From RQOF01 sp964461135 (lineage in GTDB: Bacteria > Calditrichota > Calditrichia > RBG-13-44-9), in assembly GCA_964461135.1 (NCBI GenBank), contig CAYWTB010000012.1, positions 25,292 to 89,291 on the forward strand: a stretch of DNA of 64,000 nt, written 5' to 3'. The notes under the pieces were generated by a model. The model did no database searches and was not told the DNA's origin. It worked only from the letters and a program-made list of their open reading frames with translations. Each line of letters begins with the position of its first letter. Position 1 is the stretch's first letter. Shown one piece after another: positions 9,101 through 17,108 of the stretch. The position numbers and the translations under genes were made by a program.

Positions 9101-9573
9101 GATGATGACGTGTGAAATGATCGGTTTCCTGCCTGGCTCTTCTGCAAAAGTTTCAGGATGGTTTCAAAGCCGGCCACCAGTTTTTCCTGTTCCTGCTCAG
9201 ATAATGGCTCCAGGATTTCCCGATATATATTGGTTATGGATGCCAGATGTTGTTGAATTATTTTTTTTGATCCGGGTGTTAATGAAAAAAGTGTTACCCG
9301 GCGGTCCCTGGCATCTTTTTCTTTATGCAGTACTTTCTGATGAACCAGCCGGTCCACAATCTCACTGGCGGTACTCTGGGCGATGTTCAGATAATTTTTC
9401 AGTTCACCGATAGAGAGTGACCCATGGCGGTATACCAGCATGAGTACCCGGTACTGGGCAAGGGAGAAATCGGTGAGCTTAACCACTTCACCCGCAAGGT
9501 GATGGAATATGTGCATGATAGGTAGAAAAGCCTGCGAGAGACGCAACTGATAATCACCGGAGGAAGATGTCAT
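9097..9573 (-). CDS. MarR family transcriptional repressor of the efflux operon
   Basis: 158-residue winged-helix regulator of the MarR type. The DNA-binding core lies at residues about 50-105: LSIGELKNYLNIAQSTASEIVDRLVHQ followed by the wing KEKDARDRRVTLFSLT; the flanking helices form the dimer interface. It is the first gene of the operon and overlaps tolC by four bases. Three tandem palindromes with the spacing typical of MarR operators lie 7-51 bases upstream of its start codon, so autorepression, relieved by a small lipophilic ligand or substrate, is the simplest model. No ribosome binding site is visible before the ATG. Confidence 0.93.
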   Translation of the reverse strand: MTSSSGDYQLRLSQAFLPIMHIFHHLAGEVVKLTDFSLAQYRVLMLVYRHGSLSIGELKNYLNIAQSTASEIVDRLVHQKVLHKEKDARDRRVTLFSLTPGSKKIIQQHLASITNIYREILEPLSEQEQEKLVAGFETILKLLQKSQAGNRSFHTSSS

Positions 9574-9579
9574 AATAAT

Positions 9580-9624
9580 ATCGCTTTCCGATATATCGCT
9601 TTCCGATATATCGTTTTACGATAT
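9580..9624 (-). promoter_or_regulatory. Three tandem 15-bp palindromic MarR operators
   Basis: Units at 9580-9594, 9595-9609 and 9610-9624 read ATCGCTTTCCGATAT twice and ATCGTTTTACGATAT once. Each contains the inverted repeat ATCG-N5-CGAT, extended to TATCG-N5-CGATA in context. The 15-bp period places successive sites about one and a half helical turns apart. They overlap the -10 element at one edge and fill essentially the whole 5' leader of marR. This is a classic arrangement for a MarR autorepressor, here triplicated. Confidence 0.85.
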
Positions 9625-9651
9625 ATTATCGAATGGAAAGAAGGAAATCAA
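9623..9651 (-). promoter_or_regulatory. Putative promoter of the marR-tolC-MFP-RND operon
   Basis: On the minus strand TTGATT (plus 9646-9651) and TAATAT (plus 9623-9628) are separated by 17 bases, matching a sigma70-type promoter. The start site would fall near 9616, inside the operator array, giving a leader of about 43 bases with no Shine-Dalgarno. Assignment rests on consensus only. Confidence 0.5.
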
Positions 9652-9783
9652 GAGGAAAATCAGAAAAAAGTACCTTACGGTTTTGTGGCAGTCGGCATGA
9701 CTTAATACGTAATCTGCACTTTTTACATATTTTCCAGAAAGGATTTTTTCTTTTACCCCTTTATATCCTAAATTAAAACTGCT

Positions 9784-10878
9784 ATGAAACAGGATGATAC
9801 AGGCGTGACTGATACATTGGGATCGCGGCGTAAAACGCGGCCGGTTCAGGTGGGCAAGGTTCAAATCGGTGGGGATGCTCCCATTTCCATTCAGAGTATG
9901 ACTAAAACTCCCACGGCGGACGTTGATGCGACAGTAGCCCAGATCAGGGAACTGGCGGTGGCCGGTTGCGATATTATCCGCTGCGCCGTTCCGGATGAAA
10001 AAGCTGCAGAAGCGCTGGCCCACATCATTCCCCAGGTTCAGATACCGGTAGTGGCGGATATCCATTTTAATTTCCGGCTGGCTCTGATAGCATTGAAAAG
10101 TGGCGTTCATAAAATACGCATCAATCCCGGAAATATCGGAGAAAGAAAACGCGTGGAAACAGTACTCAAAGCCTGCAGAGAATATGGCGTACCCATCCGG
10201 ATTGGTGTGAATGCCGGTTCACTAGAGCCTCATATTTTGAAAGCGTATGGACATCCCGGTGCCCGTGCCATGACGGAGAGTGCCCTGTATCACATCAGAA
10301 TCTGTGAAGAGCTTGGCTTCCATGATCTGGTCATATCGCTGAAGGCCTCCGGCGTCAGGATGATGATTGCTGCTTATCGTCAACTGGCAGAGCAGGTTGA
10401 TTATCCGTTTCACCTGGGGGTAACCGAAGCGGGGCCGGTGTGGAGTGGAACCATCAAATCGGCCGTGGGTATCGGAATCCTTCTGGCGGAGGGAATTGGC
10501 GACACGATCCGTGTATCTCTGACCGGTGAACCGCAGGAAGAAGTGCGCACAGGCAGGGAAATATTGAAGTCATTGCATTTGCGTAAGGCCGGAATAACTA
10601 TTATCAGTTGTCCAACCTGCGGTCGTCTGGAGACTCCTTCCCTCATACAAATTGTGAAAGATCTGGAAAGTCGGGTGGCGGATATTAATAAGAATATTAC
10701 GGTGGCTATTATGGGATGTGCCGTCAACGGCCCGGGTGAAGCGCGGGAAGCCGATATCGGGGTGGCCTGTGGCAGGAATGAAGCGCTTTTGATGCGCAAC
10801 GGGGAGGTAATCGGGAAAATTTCCAGCAGCCAGATTATGGAGCGCCTTTTCCGGGAAATCCTGCAGTTTCCGGAATAA
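9784..10878 (+). CDS. ispG: 4-hydroxy-3-methylbut-2-en-1-yl diphosphate synthase (IspG/GcpE)
   Basis: Penultimate enzyme of the non-mevalonate (MEP) isoprenoid pathway: it reductively converts MEcPP to HMBPP using a 4Fe-4S cluster. The 364 residues contain the TIM-barrel start VQVGKVQIGGDAPISIQSMT, and in the C-terminal domain the three cluster cysteines in SCPTCGR and MGCAVNGPGEA, the latter with the conserved Glu ligand. Length is that of the compact bacterial two-domain form. It is transcribed divergently from marR; no strong ribosome binding site precedes the ATG. The organism thus makes isoprenoids by the MEP route, feeding the menaquinone and UbiA enzymes in this window. Confidence 0.97.
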   Translation: MKQDDTGVTDTLGSRRKTRPVQVGKVQIGGDAPISIQSMTKTPTADVDATVAQIRELAVAGCDIIRCAVPDEKAAEALAHIIPQVQIPVVADIHFNFRLALIALKSGVHKIRINPGNIGERKRVETVLKACREYGVPIRIGVNAGSLEPHILKAYGHPGARAMTESALYHIRICEELGFHDLVISLKASGVRMMIAAYRQLAEQVDYPFHLGVTEAGPVWSGTIKSAVGIGILLAEGIGDTIRVSLTGEPQEEVRTGREILKSLHLRKAGITIISCPTCGRLETPSLIQIVKDLESRVADINKNITVAIMGCAVNGPGEAREADIGVACGRNEALLMRNGEVIGKISSSQIMERLFREILQFPE

Positions 10879-11156
10879 ATCAGAAAAACAGTTGGCTGTT
10901 CGCAGTCAAAAAAGTGTTGTATAACATCCTGAAATTGGTTTACAGGTGTTGTCTTGGTTTAAACTTTTATTTTTTTACTATTTTCTGAAGCCTGAATCCT
11001 GCTTTCTGCTCTCTGCTTTCTGTTTTTTTATCACTCATTCTTCATCCCATACTCCCCGCCATATTTTTACCCATTGCGATACTTTCATAGATTGTTTAAT
11101 ATTATTAAGTATTATGCAAAACGTCACCATTCATTGAAGATACAGGAGAAATCTCT

Positions 11157-12821
11157 ATGTTCTCTGAAATGGAAAAAATAAAAAATGCCAAACAAGACTG
11201 GCTGAAACGGAAAAAAGAAAACAGTACCGATATTGATAAACAATATGTGACTGCTTCATCCGAACCGGTGGAAATTCTGGCCACACCTGCAGAGCTGGAA
11301 AATTTCGATTATTTCCGGGATCTGGGCCACCCCGGAGATTTTCCCTATACCCGGGGTATTCATTATAACATGTACCGCGGAAAAATGTGGACCATGCGGC
11401 AGTTCGCCGGGTTTGGAACACCCCGCGATACCAATGAACGTTTCAAATATCTTCTCAGAAATGGTCAGATGGGATTGTCCGTGGCATTCGATCTGCCTGC
11501 CCTCATGGGCCGCGATGCCGATGACCCCCTGGGTGAAGGGGAAGTGGGAAAATGCGGGGTATCGGTCTCGTCCCTGCAGGATATGGAGGTCGTGTTTCAG
11601 GATATCCCCCTGGAAAAAGTCAGTACATCCATGACTATCAACGGTCCGGCAATTATGATGCTGGCATTTTATCTGGCTATGGCGGAAAAACAGGGAGTTC
11701 CTTTTGAAAAAATCAGGGGGACTTTGCAGAATGACATCCTCAAGGAATACATTGCCCAGAAAGAATGGATTTATCCGCCCAGACCGAGCATGCGCATTAT
11801 TGTGGATATGATCGAATACTGTATGGAACATGTACCCCAGTGGAATACCATCAGTATCAGCGGGTATCATATCCGTGAAGCGGGTTCCACGGCAGCTCAG
11901 GAACTGGCCTTCACCCTGGCGGATGGTTTTGCCTATGTGGAAGCATCACTGGAACGGGGACTGGACGTTGATAGATTTGCTCCGCGTCTCTCATTCTTCT
12001 TCAATTCTCATAATGATTTTTTCGAGGAGATTGCCAAATTCCGGGCCGCCCGGCGTATATGGTCCAGAAAAATGCGGTATAAATACGGTGCGAAAAATCA
12101 ACGTTCCTGGTTATTGCGGTTTCATACCCAGACAGCCGGGTGTACCCTCACTGCTCAACAACCGGAAAATAATATCGTTCGTGTGGCTTACCAGGCGCTG
12201 GCGGGAGTACTGGGAGGCACCCAATCTCTTCACACCAATTCCATGGATGAAACTCTGGCGCTGCCTTCTGAAAAAGCGGTCAAAATTTCCCTTCGTACCC
12301 AGCAGGTCCTGGCTCACGAAACCGGAGTATCCTATACCATAGACCCCCTGGGCGGCAGTTATTATGTGGAAATGATGACCAACCGGATGGAGAAGGAAGC
12401 GGAAGATTATTTTGAAAAAATAGAAAAACTGGGTGGTGTAATACCGGCCATTGAAAAAAACTTTTTTCAGCATGAAATTGCCCGCGCTGCCTATGTTTAT
12501 CAACAGGAAATTGATAGAAACGACCGCATCATTGTAGGCGTAAATGATTTTGCGGATCAGGATGAAAAAATTGAAATTCCTCTCCTGTTGATTCCCGATG
12601 AAGTGGAAAAGCAACAAGTCCGGAATTTGAAGAATTTGCGTTCAAAAAGAAATAATAAACTCGCATCGGAAAAACTTGGACAGCTAAAAACAACGGCGGC
12701 TTCGGATGAAAATCTTATGCCCATATTGATTGAGTGTGCCAAAGCTTACTGTACGCTTGGTGAAATGGTAGATACCCTGAAAGAAGTTTTCGGTGAATAT
12801 GAAGAACCGAAATTCTTTTAA
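11157..12821 (+). CDS. Methylmalonyl-CoA mutase-like large subunit (no B12 domain)
   Basis: Catalytic (alpha, N-terminal) subunit of a B12-dependent acyl-CoA mutase, 554 residues. The substrate-binding TIM barrel is complete: YTRGIHYNMYRGKMWTMRQ, GLSVAFDLPALMGRD, SISGYHIREAG with the active-site His, TQTAGCTLTAQQPENN and GGTQSLHTNSMDE. The cobalamin-binding DxHxxG domain is absent, so a separate small subunit must exist elsewhere, as in archaeal and Chloroflexus-type mutases. By position, Tyr89 of the Propionibacterium enzyme is conserved (NMY) but Arg207 is replaced by Gln (IAQKEW), so methylmalonyl-CoA specificity is not assured; isobutyryl- or hydroxyisobutyryl-CoA mutase are alternatives. 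An AGGAG site at about 11142-11147 precedes the ATG. Confidence 0.9.
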   Translation: MFSEMEKIKNAKQDWLKRKKENSTDIDKQYVTASSEPVEILATPAELENFDYFRDLGHPGDFPYTRGIHYNMYRGKMWTMRQFAGFGTPRDTNERFKYLLRNGQMGLSVAFDLPALMGRDADDPLGEGEVGKCGVSVSSLQDMEVVFQDIPLEKVSTSMTINGPAIMMLAFYLAMAEKQGVPFEKIRGTLQNDILKEYIAQKEWIYPPRPSMRIIVDMIEYCMEHVPQWNTISISGYHIREAGSTAAQELAFTLADGFAYVEASLERGLDVDRFAPRLSFFFNSHNDFFEEIAKFRAARRIWSRKMRYKYGAKNQRSWLLRFHTQTAGCTLTAQQPENNIVRVAYQALAGVLGGTQSLHTNSMDETLALPSEKAVKISLRTQQVLAHETGVSYTIDPLGGSYYVEMMTNRMEKEAEDYFEKIEKLGGVIPAIEKNFFQHEIARAAYVYQQEIDRNDRIIVGVNDFADQDEKIEIPLLLIPDEVEKQQVRNLKNLRSKRNNKLASEKLGQLKTTAASDENLMPILIECAKAYCTLGEMVDTLKEVFGEYEEPKFF

Positions 12822-12883
12822 ATACGAATAAATTTACCGGAGATAACCGGGAACAGAGAATGAAGGCATAGGGAAAAAGGTGC

Positions 12884-13085
12884 CAGATATCAAAAAACAA
12901 GATTACCACATGGTGGCCGCTATGCGGAAGATTAAAGATTCCCGACGAATCTGACTCCGTCCGGTGGTCTCGTCGGTCGCGCCAGTGGGTGGATCCGGCT
13001 ACTGACGGAGATGAAACCATCCAGGGTTTCACCAACATCTATCATGCAAAGGGCAACCGGCAGAAGAAGTAGAGAAAGTCTTGAG
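12884..13085 (+). repeat. Dispersed palindromic repeat, copy A (inverted partner of copy B)
   Basis: A ~200-bp segment that is closely similar to the reverse complement of 14201-14436. It contains ATTACCACATGGTGGCCGCT, a hairpin CCCGACGA...TCGTCGG, and a GC-rich distal half in which one frame reads DGDETIQGFTNIY in both copies. It fills most of the 347-bp gap between the mutase gene and the AgmX-like gene. Shorter relatives occur at 32.0, 56.7 and 61.6 kb. The remaining gap (13086-13168) is T/C-rich, with no gene. Confidence 0.8.
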
Positions 13086-13168
13086 TCATTATCCTTTAGC
13101 CTTTGGCCTTCAGTCTCGGGTCTCCGGTCTCCAGTATTCCGGCGGACCTTAATATTGCCCCATGATTC

Positions 13169-14026
13169 TTAAAAAATATATTTTCGGGTTACGGTAAAAT
13201 TTCCATCTTCAAAAGCGATCTGGTTGAAATTTCGCCAGCGTTGAATCTGTTTGCGGATACAGTCAAGAACCCGGGGATCATGGATATTGCTTCTAATAAT
13301 TTTTACACTAGCAGGAATGACATATCCATCCGGATGTATGGTAAAGCTGATGAGTACCGACGCCGAGAATGCGGGATCATAACGTGCCACTTTTTCAAAA
13401 CAGTATTTTATATCATCCTCGTTCATTTCCAGAATAGCAGTAGTCTCCTGCAGGTCACGCATACCGTTCTGTGAAGCAAAATGCAACACCTCAGGAACGG
13501 GAATCTGTATGCGATTATCCTGGGTTCGGAAAATTCGCTCCCGGTTCTGCAGATCGATGAATTTTTCTTGACGGAGCTGGTAACGGTCAATTCCGGCATA
13601 ACCAGGCACTGCCTCAACTGCCGAGGTTATTGTGGTTAATCCCAGAGTATCGGTTTTAAATGTTTCTGCAGAGATATCTGGCAAACCAACGGGTTGGGGG
13701 ATAATATTTTCTGAAGGATTCCGGGCAGCCGATTTCCTGTTTGCTTTGATTTCCCGTTCCAGCTGAACAGACTCTGTTGCGTAGTCCTTCTCCATTACCC
13801 TGGCAAAAGATGATTTTTTATACTGAGCAAGAAAAACGGCATAATTTGTCTTGATATGTTGTGTAATACGCTCCCTTGATACGTGTAAACTCCAGTTTAT
13901 GAAAATTAAATTCAGCGTAAGCAGCAGCAGAGAAACCAGTGACAAAATAAACCAGAACCGGCGATTTTCCGTTGTCCAGAGGGGACGATGGAAGAAGGAC
14001 TGATTTACGGTATTGAAATTTCTCAT
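13169..14026 (-). CDS. AgmX/PglI C-terminal domain (TonB-like) membrane protein
   Basis: 285 residues from the ATG at 14024-14026, which has a GGAG ribosome binding site; an upstream in-frame TTG would add 14 residues. A short basic cytoplasmic tail is followed by one membrane helix (FWFILSLVSLLLLTLNLIFINW), a charged linker, and a C-terminal domain with the pattern INPDG-like IHPDGYVIPASVKIIRS...DCIRKQIQRW. That pattern is the AgmX/PglI C-terminal fold related to TonB, found in gliding-motility and energy-transducing proteins. The domain should lie in the periplasm. No ExbB/ExbD partner is adjacent. The gene stands alone between two inverted copies of a ~200-bp repeat. Function unknown beyond the fold. 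Confidence 0.75.
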   Translation of the reverse strand: MRNFNTVNQSFFHRPLWTTENRRFWFILSLVSLLLLTLNLIFINWSLHVSRERITQHIKTNYAVFLAQYKKSSFARVMEKDYATESVQLEREIKANRKSAARNPSENIIPQPVGLPDISAETFKTDTLGLTTITSAVEAVPGYAGIDRYQLRQEKFIDLQNRERIFRTQDNRIQIPVPEVLHFASQNGMRDLQETTAILEMNEDDIKYCFEKVARYDPAFSASVLISFTIHPDGYVIPASVKIIRSNIHDPRVLDCIRKQIQRWRNFNQIAFEDGNFTVTRKYIF

Positions 14027-14200
14027 GCCGACTCCGGTGTTCCTGATGTGAATAATAAATGCCTTCAATATTACAGGTTACACAAATTATATATAATTCA
14101 GTATAAAATTGCAGGAAATTACGGAAGGTATGATAACATTTCAAGACATTTTTTGAGACAGGAAAAATAAGTGTTGATGAGAGAAATACCTGGCAAGAGG

Positions 14201-14436
14201 CTCAAGGCTTTCTCTATTTCTTCTGCCGACTGCCCGCCAGCTGATAGATGTTGGTGAAACCTTGGATGGTTTCATCTCCATCAGTAGCCGGATCTGTCCA
14301 CTGGCGCGACCGACGAGACGACTGGACGGAGTCAGGTTCGTCGGGAATCTTTGATCTTTCGCATAGCGGCCACTTCGTGGTAATCTTTCGCATGGCGACC
14401 ACCATGTGGTAATCTTGTTTTTTGATACCTGATACC
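14201..14436 (-). repeat. Dispersed palindromic repeat, copy B (inverted partner of copy A)
   Basis: Reverse-complement counterpart of 12884-13085, with an additional ~26-bp duplication of the 'TGCGAAAGATTACCAC...TGG' unit (14360-14405). Together A and B bracket the AgmX-like gene. The rest of the 650-bp gap from 14027 to 14676 is AT-rich and must contain the divergent promoters for that gene and the acyltransferase; I see no further gene. A 63-residue ORF inside the repeat (14214-14405) is discussed as rejected. Confidence 0.8.
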
Positions 14437-14676
14437 TAGAAAGCCTTGAGCCTTTGTCCTTTAGCCTTTAGCTATTTGTCTCTATCCGGAACAATTTATA
14501 AAAATCCGGAAATATTATTGGCCAAAGCGGTATCCTTTGTTCTTTCTAATAATGAGGTTTCAGTATTTATTGCCCTGCTGTGATGGTTCAGTGCCGGGTG
14601 AAATCATATTGATTTAGAATTCAATTTGGGGATTTGTGTTTTGCTCTTTATATTTTCAAAAACCTGTGAGTAGACC

Positions 14677-15285
14677 ATGTCTGGTAAAGACTATTATGTT
14701 CATCCCAGCAGTATTATCGACGAACCGGTAAAGATCGGTAAGGGAACGAAAATATGGCATTTCTGTCATGTAATGAAGGGTGCTGTTATCGGGGAACGCT
14801 GCTCTTTCGGCCAGAATGTTTTCGTTGGATCCAGGGTAGTGATCGGGAATAACGTCAAAGTTCAGAATAATGTTTCCATCTATGATAATGTTTATCTGGA
14901 GGATGATGTATTCTGCGGACCGTCCATGGTTTTTACCAACGTGGTTAATCCCCGCAGTCACATCATCAGAAAACACGAATATCTGGATACCATTGTTAAA
15001 AGGGGTGCATCCATTGGTGCCAATGCCACAGTGGTTTGTGGGGTTACGCTGGGCCGGTTCTGTTTTATCGGGGCCGGGGCTGTCATTGTGAAGGATGTAC
15101 CGGCCTATGCACTGATGGTTGGGGTGCCGGCCAGAGTGGTTGGCTGGATGTGTCATTGCGGCGTAAGATTATCACTTCCGGCGGCCAGCCCACAGGAGGT
15201 AATCGCCAATTGTGAGAACTGTTCATCTTCCTATAAATTATTGCCTTCCGGAACACTGGAAGTTATTGAAGAACATATGCCATAA
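14677..15285 (+). CDS. Left-handed beta-helix acetyltransferase (WbpD/WlbB-like)
   Basis: 202 residues made mainly of hexapeptide repeats (IGKGTKIW, IGERCSFGQ, IGNNVKVQ, LEDDVFCG, IGANATVV). Diagnostic stretches IWHFCHVMKGAVIG, KVQNNVSIYDNVYLED and VFCGPSMVFTNVVNPR match the WbpD/WlbB group, which N-acetylates the 3-amino group of UDP-2-acetamido-3-amino-glucuronate for O-antigen or capsule sugars. The partners WbpA, WbpB and WbpE are not in the window, so the substrate is inferred. The C-terminus adds CHCGVRL and, about 25 residues on, CENC, a possible four-cysteine zinc ribbon. The following UbiA gene starts 13 bases after its stop. Confidence 0.85.
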   Translation: MSGKDYYVHPSSIIDEPVKIGKGTKIWHFCHVMKGAVIGERCSFGQNVFVGSRVVIGNNVKVQNNVSIYDNVYLEDDVFCGPSMVFTNVVNPRSHIIRKHEYLDTIVKRGASIGANATVVCGVTLGRFCFIGAGAVIVKDVPAYALMVGVPARVVGWMCHCGVRLSLPAASPQEVIANCENCSSSYKLLPSGTLEVIEEHMP

Positions 15286-15298
15286 CCCTTTTTTATTC

Positions 15299-16135
15299 AT
15301 GAATAAAGATTTAATGCTTGCCGCGGTCCGGATAAGCCGCCCTGTAAATGTGCTGATCAGTATTGCTTCTATTTTTGTTGCCGCTTTCATCACCGGAACC
15401 ATCCAACCCTTCAGTAATGTCATCATGGCCTGTCTGTCAGGAGGTATTATAATAGCAGCGGCAAATACCATTAATGATTATTTTGATCTGGATATTGACC
15501 GTATCAACCGCCCGGATCGTCCCCTGGTTATGAATAAACTGACACCGTTGCAGGCTGTTAAAATAGCAACTTTCGAGTTTACCGTCGGAATTATGCTCGC
15601 CTTTTTTATAAATTTCCTGGCTTTCGTTATCGCCGGAACCGTGTCCGCCCTAATTTTTCTCTATTCCTATAAACTGAAACGGCAACCGGTGGTAGGTAAT
15701 CTAACAGTCAGCTTTTCGACTGCCATGGCATTTGTCTATGGGGGAGTCGCTGTAAACCGCATTAAACAGACGCTGGTGCCCGCTATTTTCGCATTCTTTT
15801 ATCACTTCGGACGTGAAATTATTAAGGACATCCAGGATATGGAAGGAGATCACCAGGGAAAAGCCAGAACGCTTCCCCTGGTGTATGGGGAAGTGGCAGC
15901 GCTGATGGTAGCAACGCTTAATTTTCTGATTCTGATGTTCCTGTTGCCCCTGCCATATCTGATCTTATGGTACAGGACCGGTTATCTGCTGGTGGTGATA
16001 TTGGGTGTCTATCCGGTGCTCATTTATACCCTGCTAAGCATGTGGAAAAATCGCACTCCCCGTAGTCTGGGAACTCTTAGTACCCTCCTGAAGGCTGATA
16101 TGCTGATAGGCCTGCTGGCTATTTATCTGGGCTGA
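15299..16135 (+). CDS. UbiA-family prenyltransferase (geranylgeranylglyceryl-phosphate geranylgeranyltransferase-like)
   Basis: Integral-membrane aromatic/lipid prenyltransferase, 278 residues, with about eight membrane helices. The two prenyl-diphosphate-binding Asp motifs are NTINDYFDLDIDRINRPDRP and DIQDMEGDHQGKARTLP. The form of the motifs and the length resemble the digeranylgeranylglyceryl-phosphate synthase branch of the UbiA family, used in archaea for ether-lipid synthesis and reported in several FCB bacteria; chlorophyll or heme prenyltransferase-like alternatives cannot be excluded. MenA is a separate gene at 32.5 kb, so this is not the menaquinone enzyme. I start it at the ATG 15299, where the family alignment begins, not the in-frame ATG at 15212 inside the acyltransferase. 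Confidence 0.8.
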   Translation: MNKDLMLAAVRISRPVNVLISIASIFVAAFITGTIQPFSNVIMACLSGGIIIAAANTINDYFDLDIDRINRPDRPLVMNKLTPLQAVKIATFEFTVGIMLAFFINFLAFVIAGTVSALIFLYSYKLKRQPVVGNLTVSFSTAMAFVYGGVAVNRIKQTLVPAIFAFFYHFGREIIKDIQDMEGDHQGKARTLPLVYGEVAALMVATLNFLILMFLLPLPYLILWYRTGYLLVVILGVYPVLIYTLLSMWKNRTPRSLGTLSTLLKADMLIGLLAIYLG

Positions 16136-16336
16136 TGCAGAAGGAACATTAAAAGCAAGGGTAAGGTACGAGGCATAAGGGACAAACCTCAAGGTTAAAA
16201 GTTAAAAACAGGCGCCAGCAAACCGGATTCAGGGAAAAAGGTACCCGTATCAAGATGTTTAGATATTGGCTTTACTTTCTGCGTAGTGATAGAATTGTAT
16301 CTTAAATTGATATATTTCTAAAAAGATCAGAACATC

Positions 16337-16930
16337 ATGAAATTCATCTCCATATTATGCGGTCTTGAAAAGAAACGGGTGGTCCTGGCAACCCAGTCAC
16401 CCCGGCGAATCGAATTATTGCGTTCAGTAGGACTTGATTTCGAAATTTTTCCTCCTCAGATTGATGAAAAACAACCAGCCGACTATTCCCCTCTCGAATA
16501 TGTTCGCCACAATGCAGTAGAAAAGGCACACTGGGTTTCCGGCCACGTAAAATTTGACCTGATAATTGCTGCCGATACTATTGTTACTCTTGATGGACAG
16601 ATTTTTGAAAAACCGGGTGGCCATTCCGAGGCTGAGAAAATGTTGCGATTACTGAGTGGTAATACCCATGAGGTTATTACCGGTTTCTGCTTGATGACCG
16701 CCGGCGGAGAAGTTGTGGACCACGAAATCAGCCGTGTCACGTTCTATCCGTTAACTACCAGTGAAATCCAAATGTACCTGAATTCCGATGAACCTTTTGA
16801 TAAAGCAGGAGCATATGGAATTCAGGGATTTGCTTCCCTCTTTATAAAAAAAATTGAAGGCTGTTATTTCAATGTGGTAGGTTTTCCCCTCGGGAAATTT
16901 TATCAGCATCTGAAAAATCTGAGTCCGTGA
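16337..16930 (+). CDS. maf: Maf-type nucleoside triphosphate pyrophosphatase
   Basis: 197-residue cytosolic house-cleaning enzyme that hydrolyses dTTP/UTP and modified nucleotides to monophosphates. Family motifs are present: LATQSPRRIELLRSVGLDFE (substrate-binding SxRR), IAADTIVTLDGQIFEKP (catalytic Asp), LSGNTHEVITG, and YFNVVGFPLGKFYQHL at the end. The text IDEKQP places it nearer the YhdE (dTTP/UTP) type. Between the UbiA gene and maf lie 201 non-coding bases, in which GGGAAAAAGGT...TATCAA echoes the edge of repeat copy A. Confidence 0.95.
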   Translation: MKFISILCGLEKKRVVLATQSPRRIELLRSVGLDFEIFPPQIDEKQPADYSPLEYVRHNAVEKAHWVSGHVKFDLIIAADTIVTLDGQIFEKPGGHSEAEKMLRLLSGNTHEVITGFCLMTAGGEVVDHEISRVTFYPLTTSEIQMYLNSDEPFDKAGAYGIQGFASLFIKKIEGCYFNVVGFPLGKFYQHLKNLSP

Positions 16931-17108
16931 AGAGTAATTGCTGCCACACCATCAATGGGAAAGCATGATAGTGTCCTTTTTAAAGTTAGGTTCAAATGAC
17001 CCGCTTAACAATTTTACACCTATTTAACCTGTTGATTTCAAATAAGCTGTGTCATCTTGAACTAAACACAATTGGCTCATATGACCATTCTTTTTGGGCC
17101 ATATGGCA

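Noticed and set aside
9616..10110. 164-residue ORF antisense to ispG
   Set aside because: Overlaps the ispG coding region and the operator array; no motif.
14214..14405. 63-residue ORF inside repeat copy B with a related frame in copy A
   Set aside because: Only the short DGDETIQGFTNIY segment is conserved; elsewhere replacement changes dominate and copy A has no matching start, so it is described as repeat rather than gene.
17040..17105. Imperfect GGCCATATGGC / GGCTCATATGACC hairpin after the M14 gene as a terminator
   Set aside because: Several mismatches and no T run on the minus strand.
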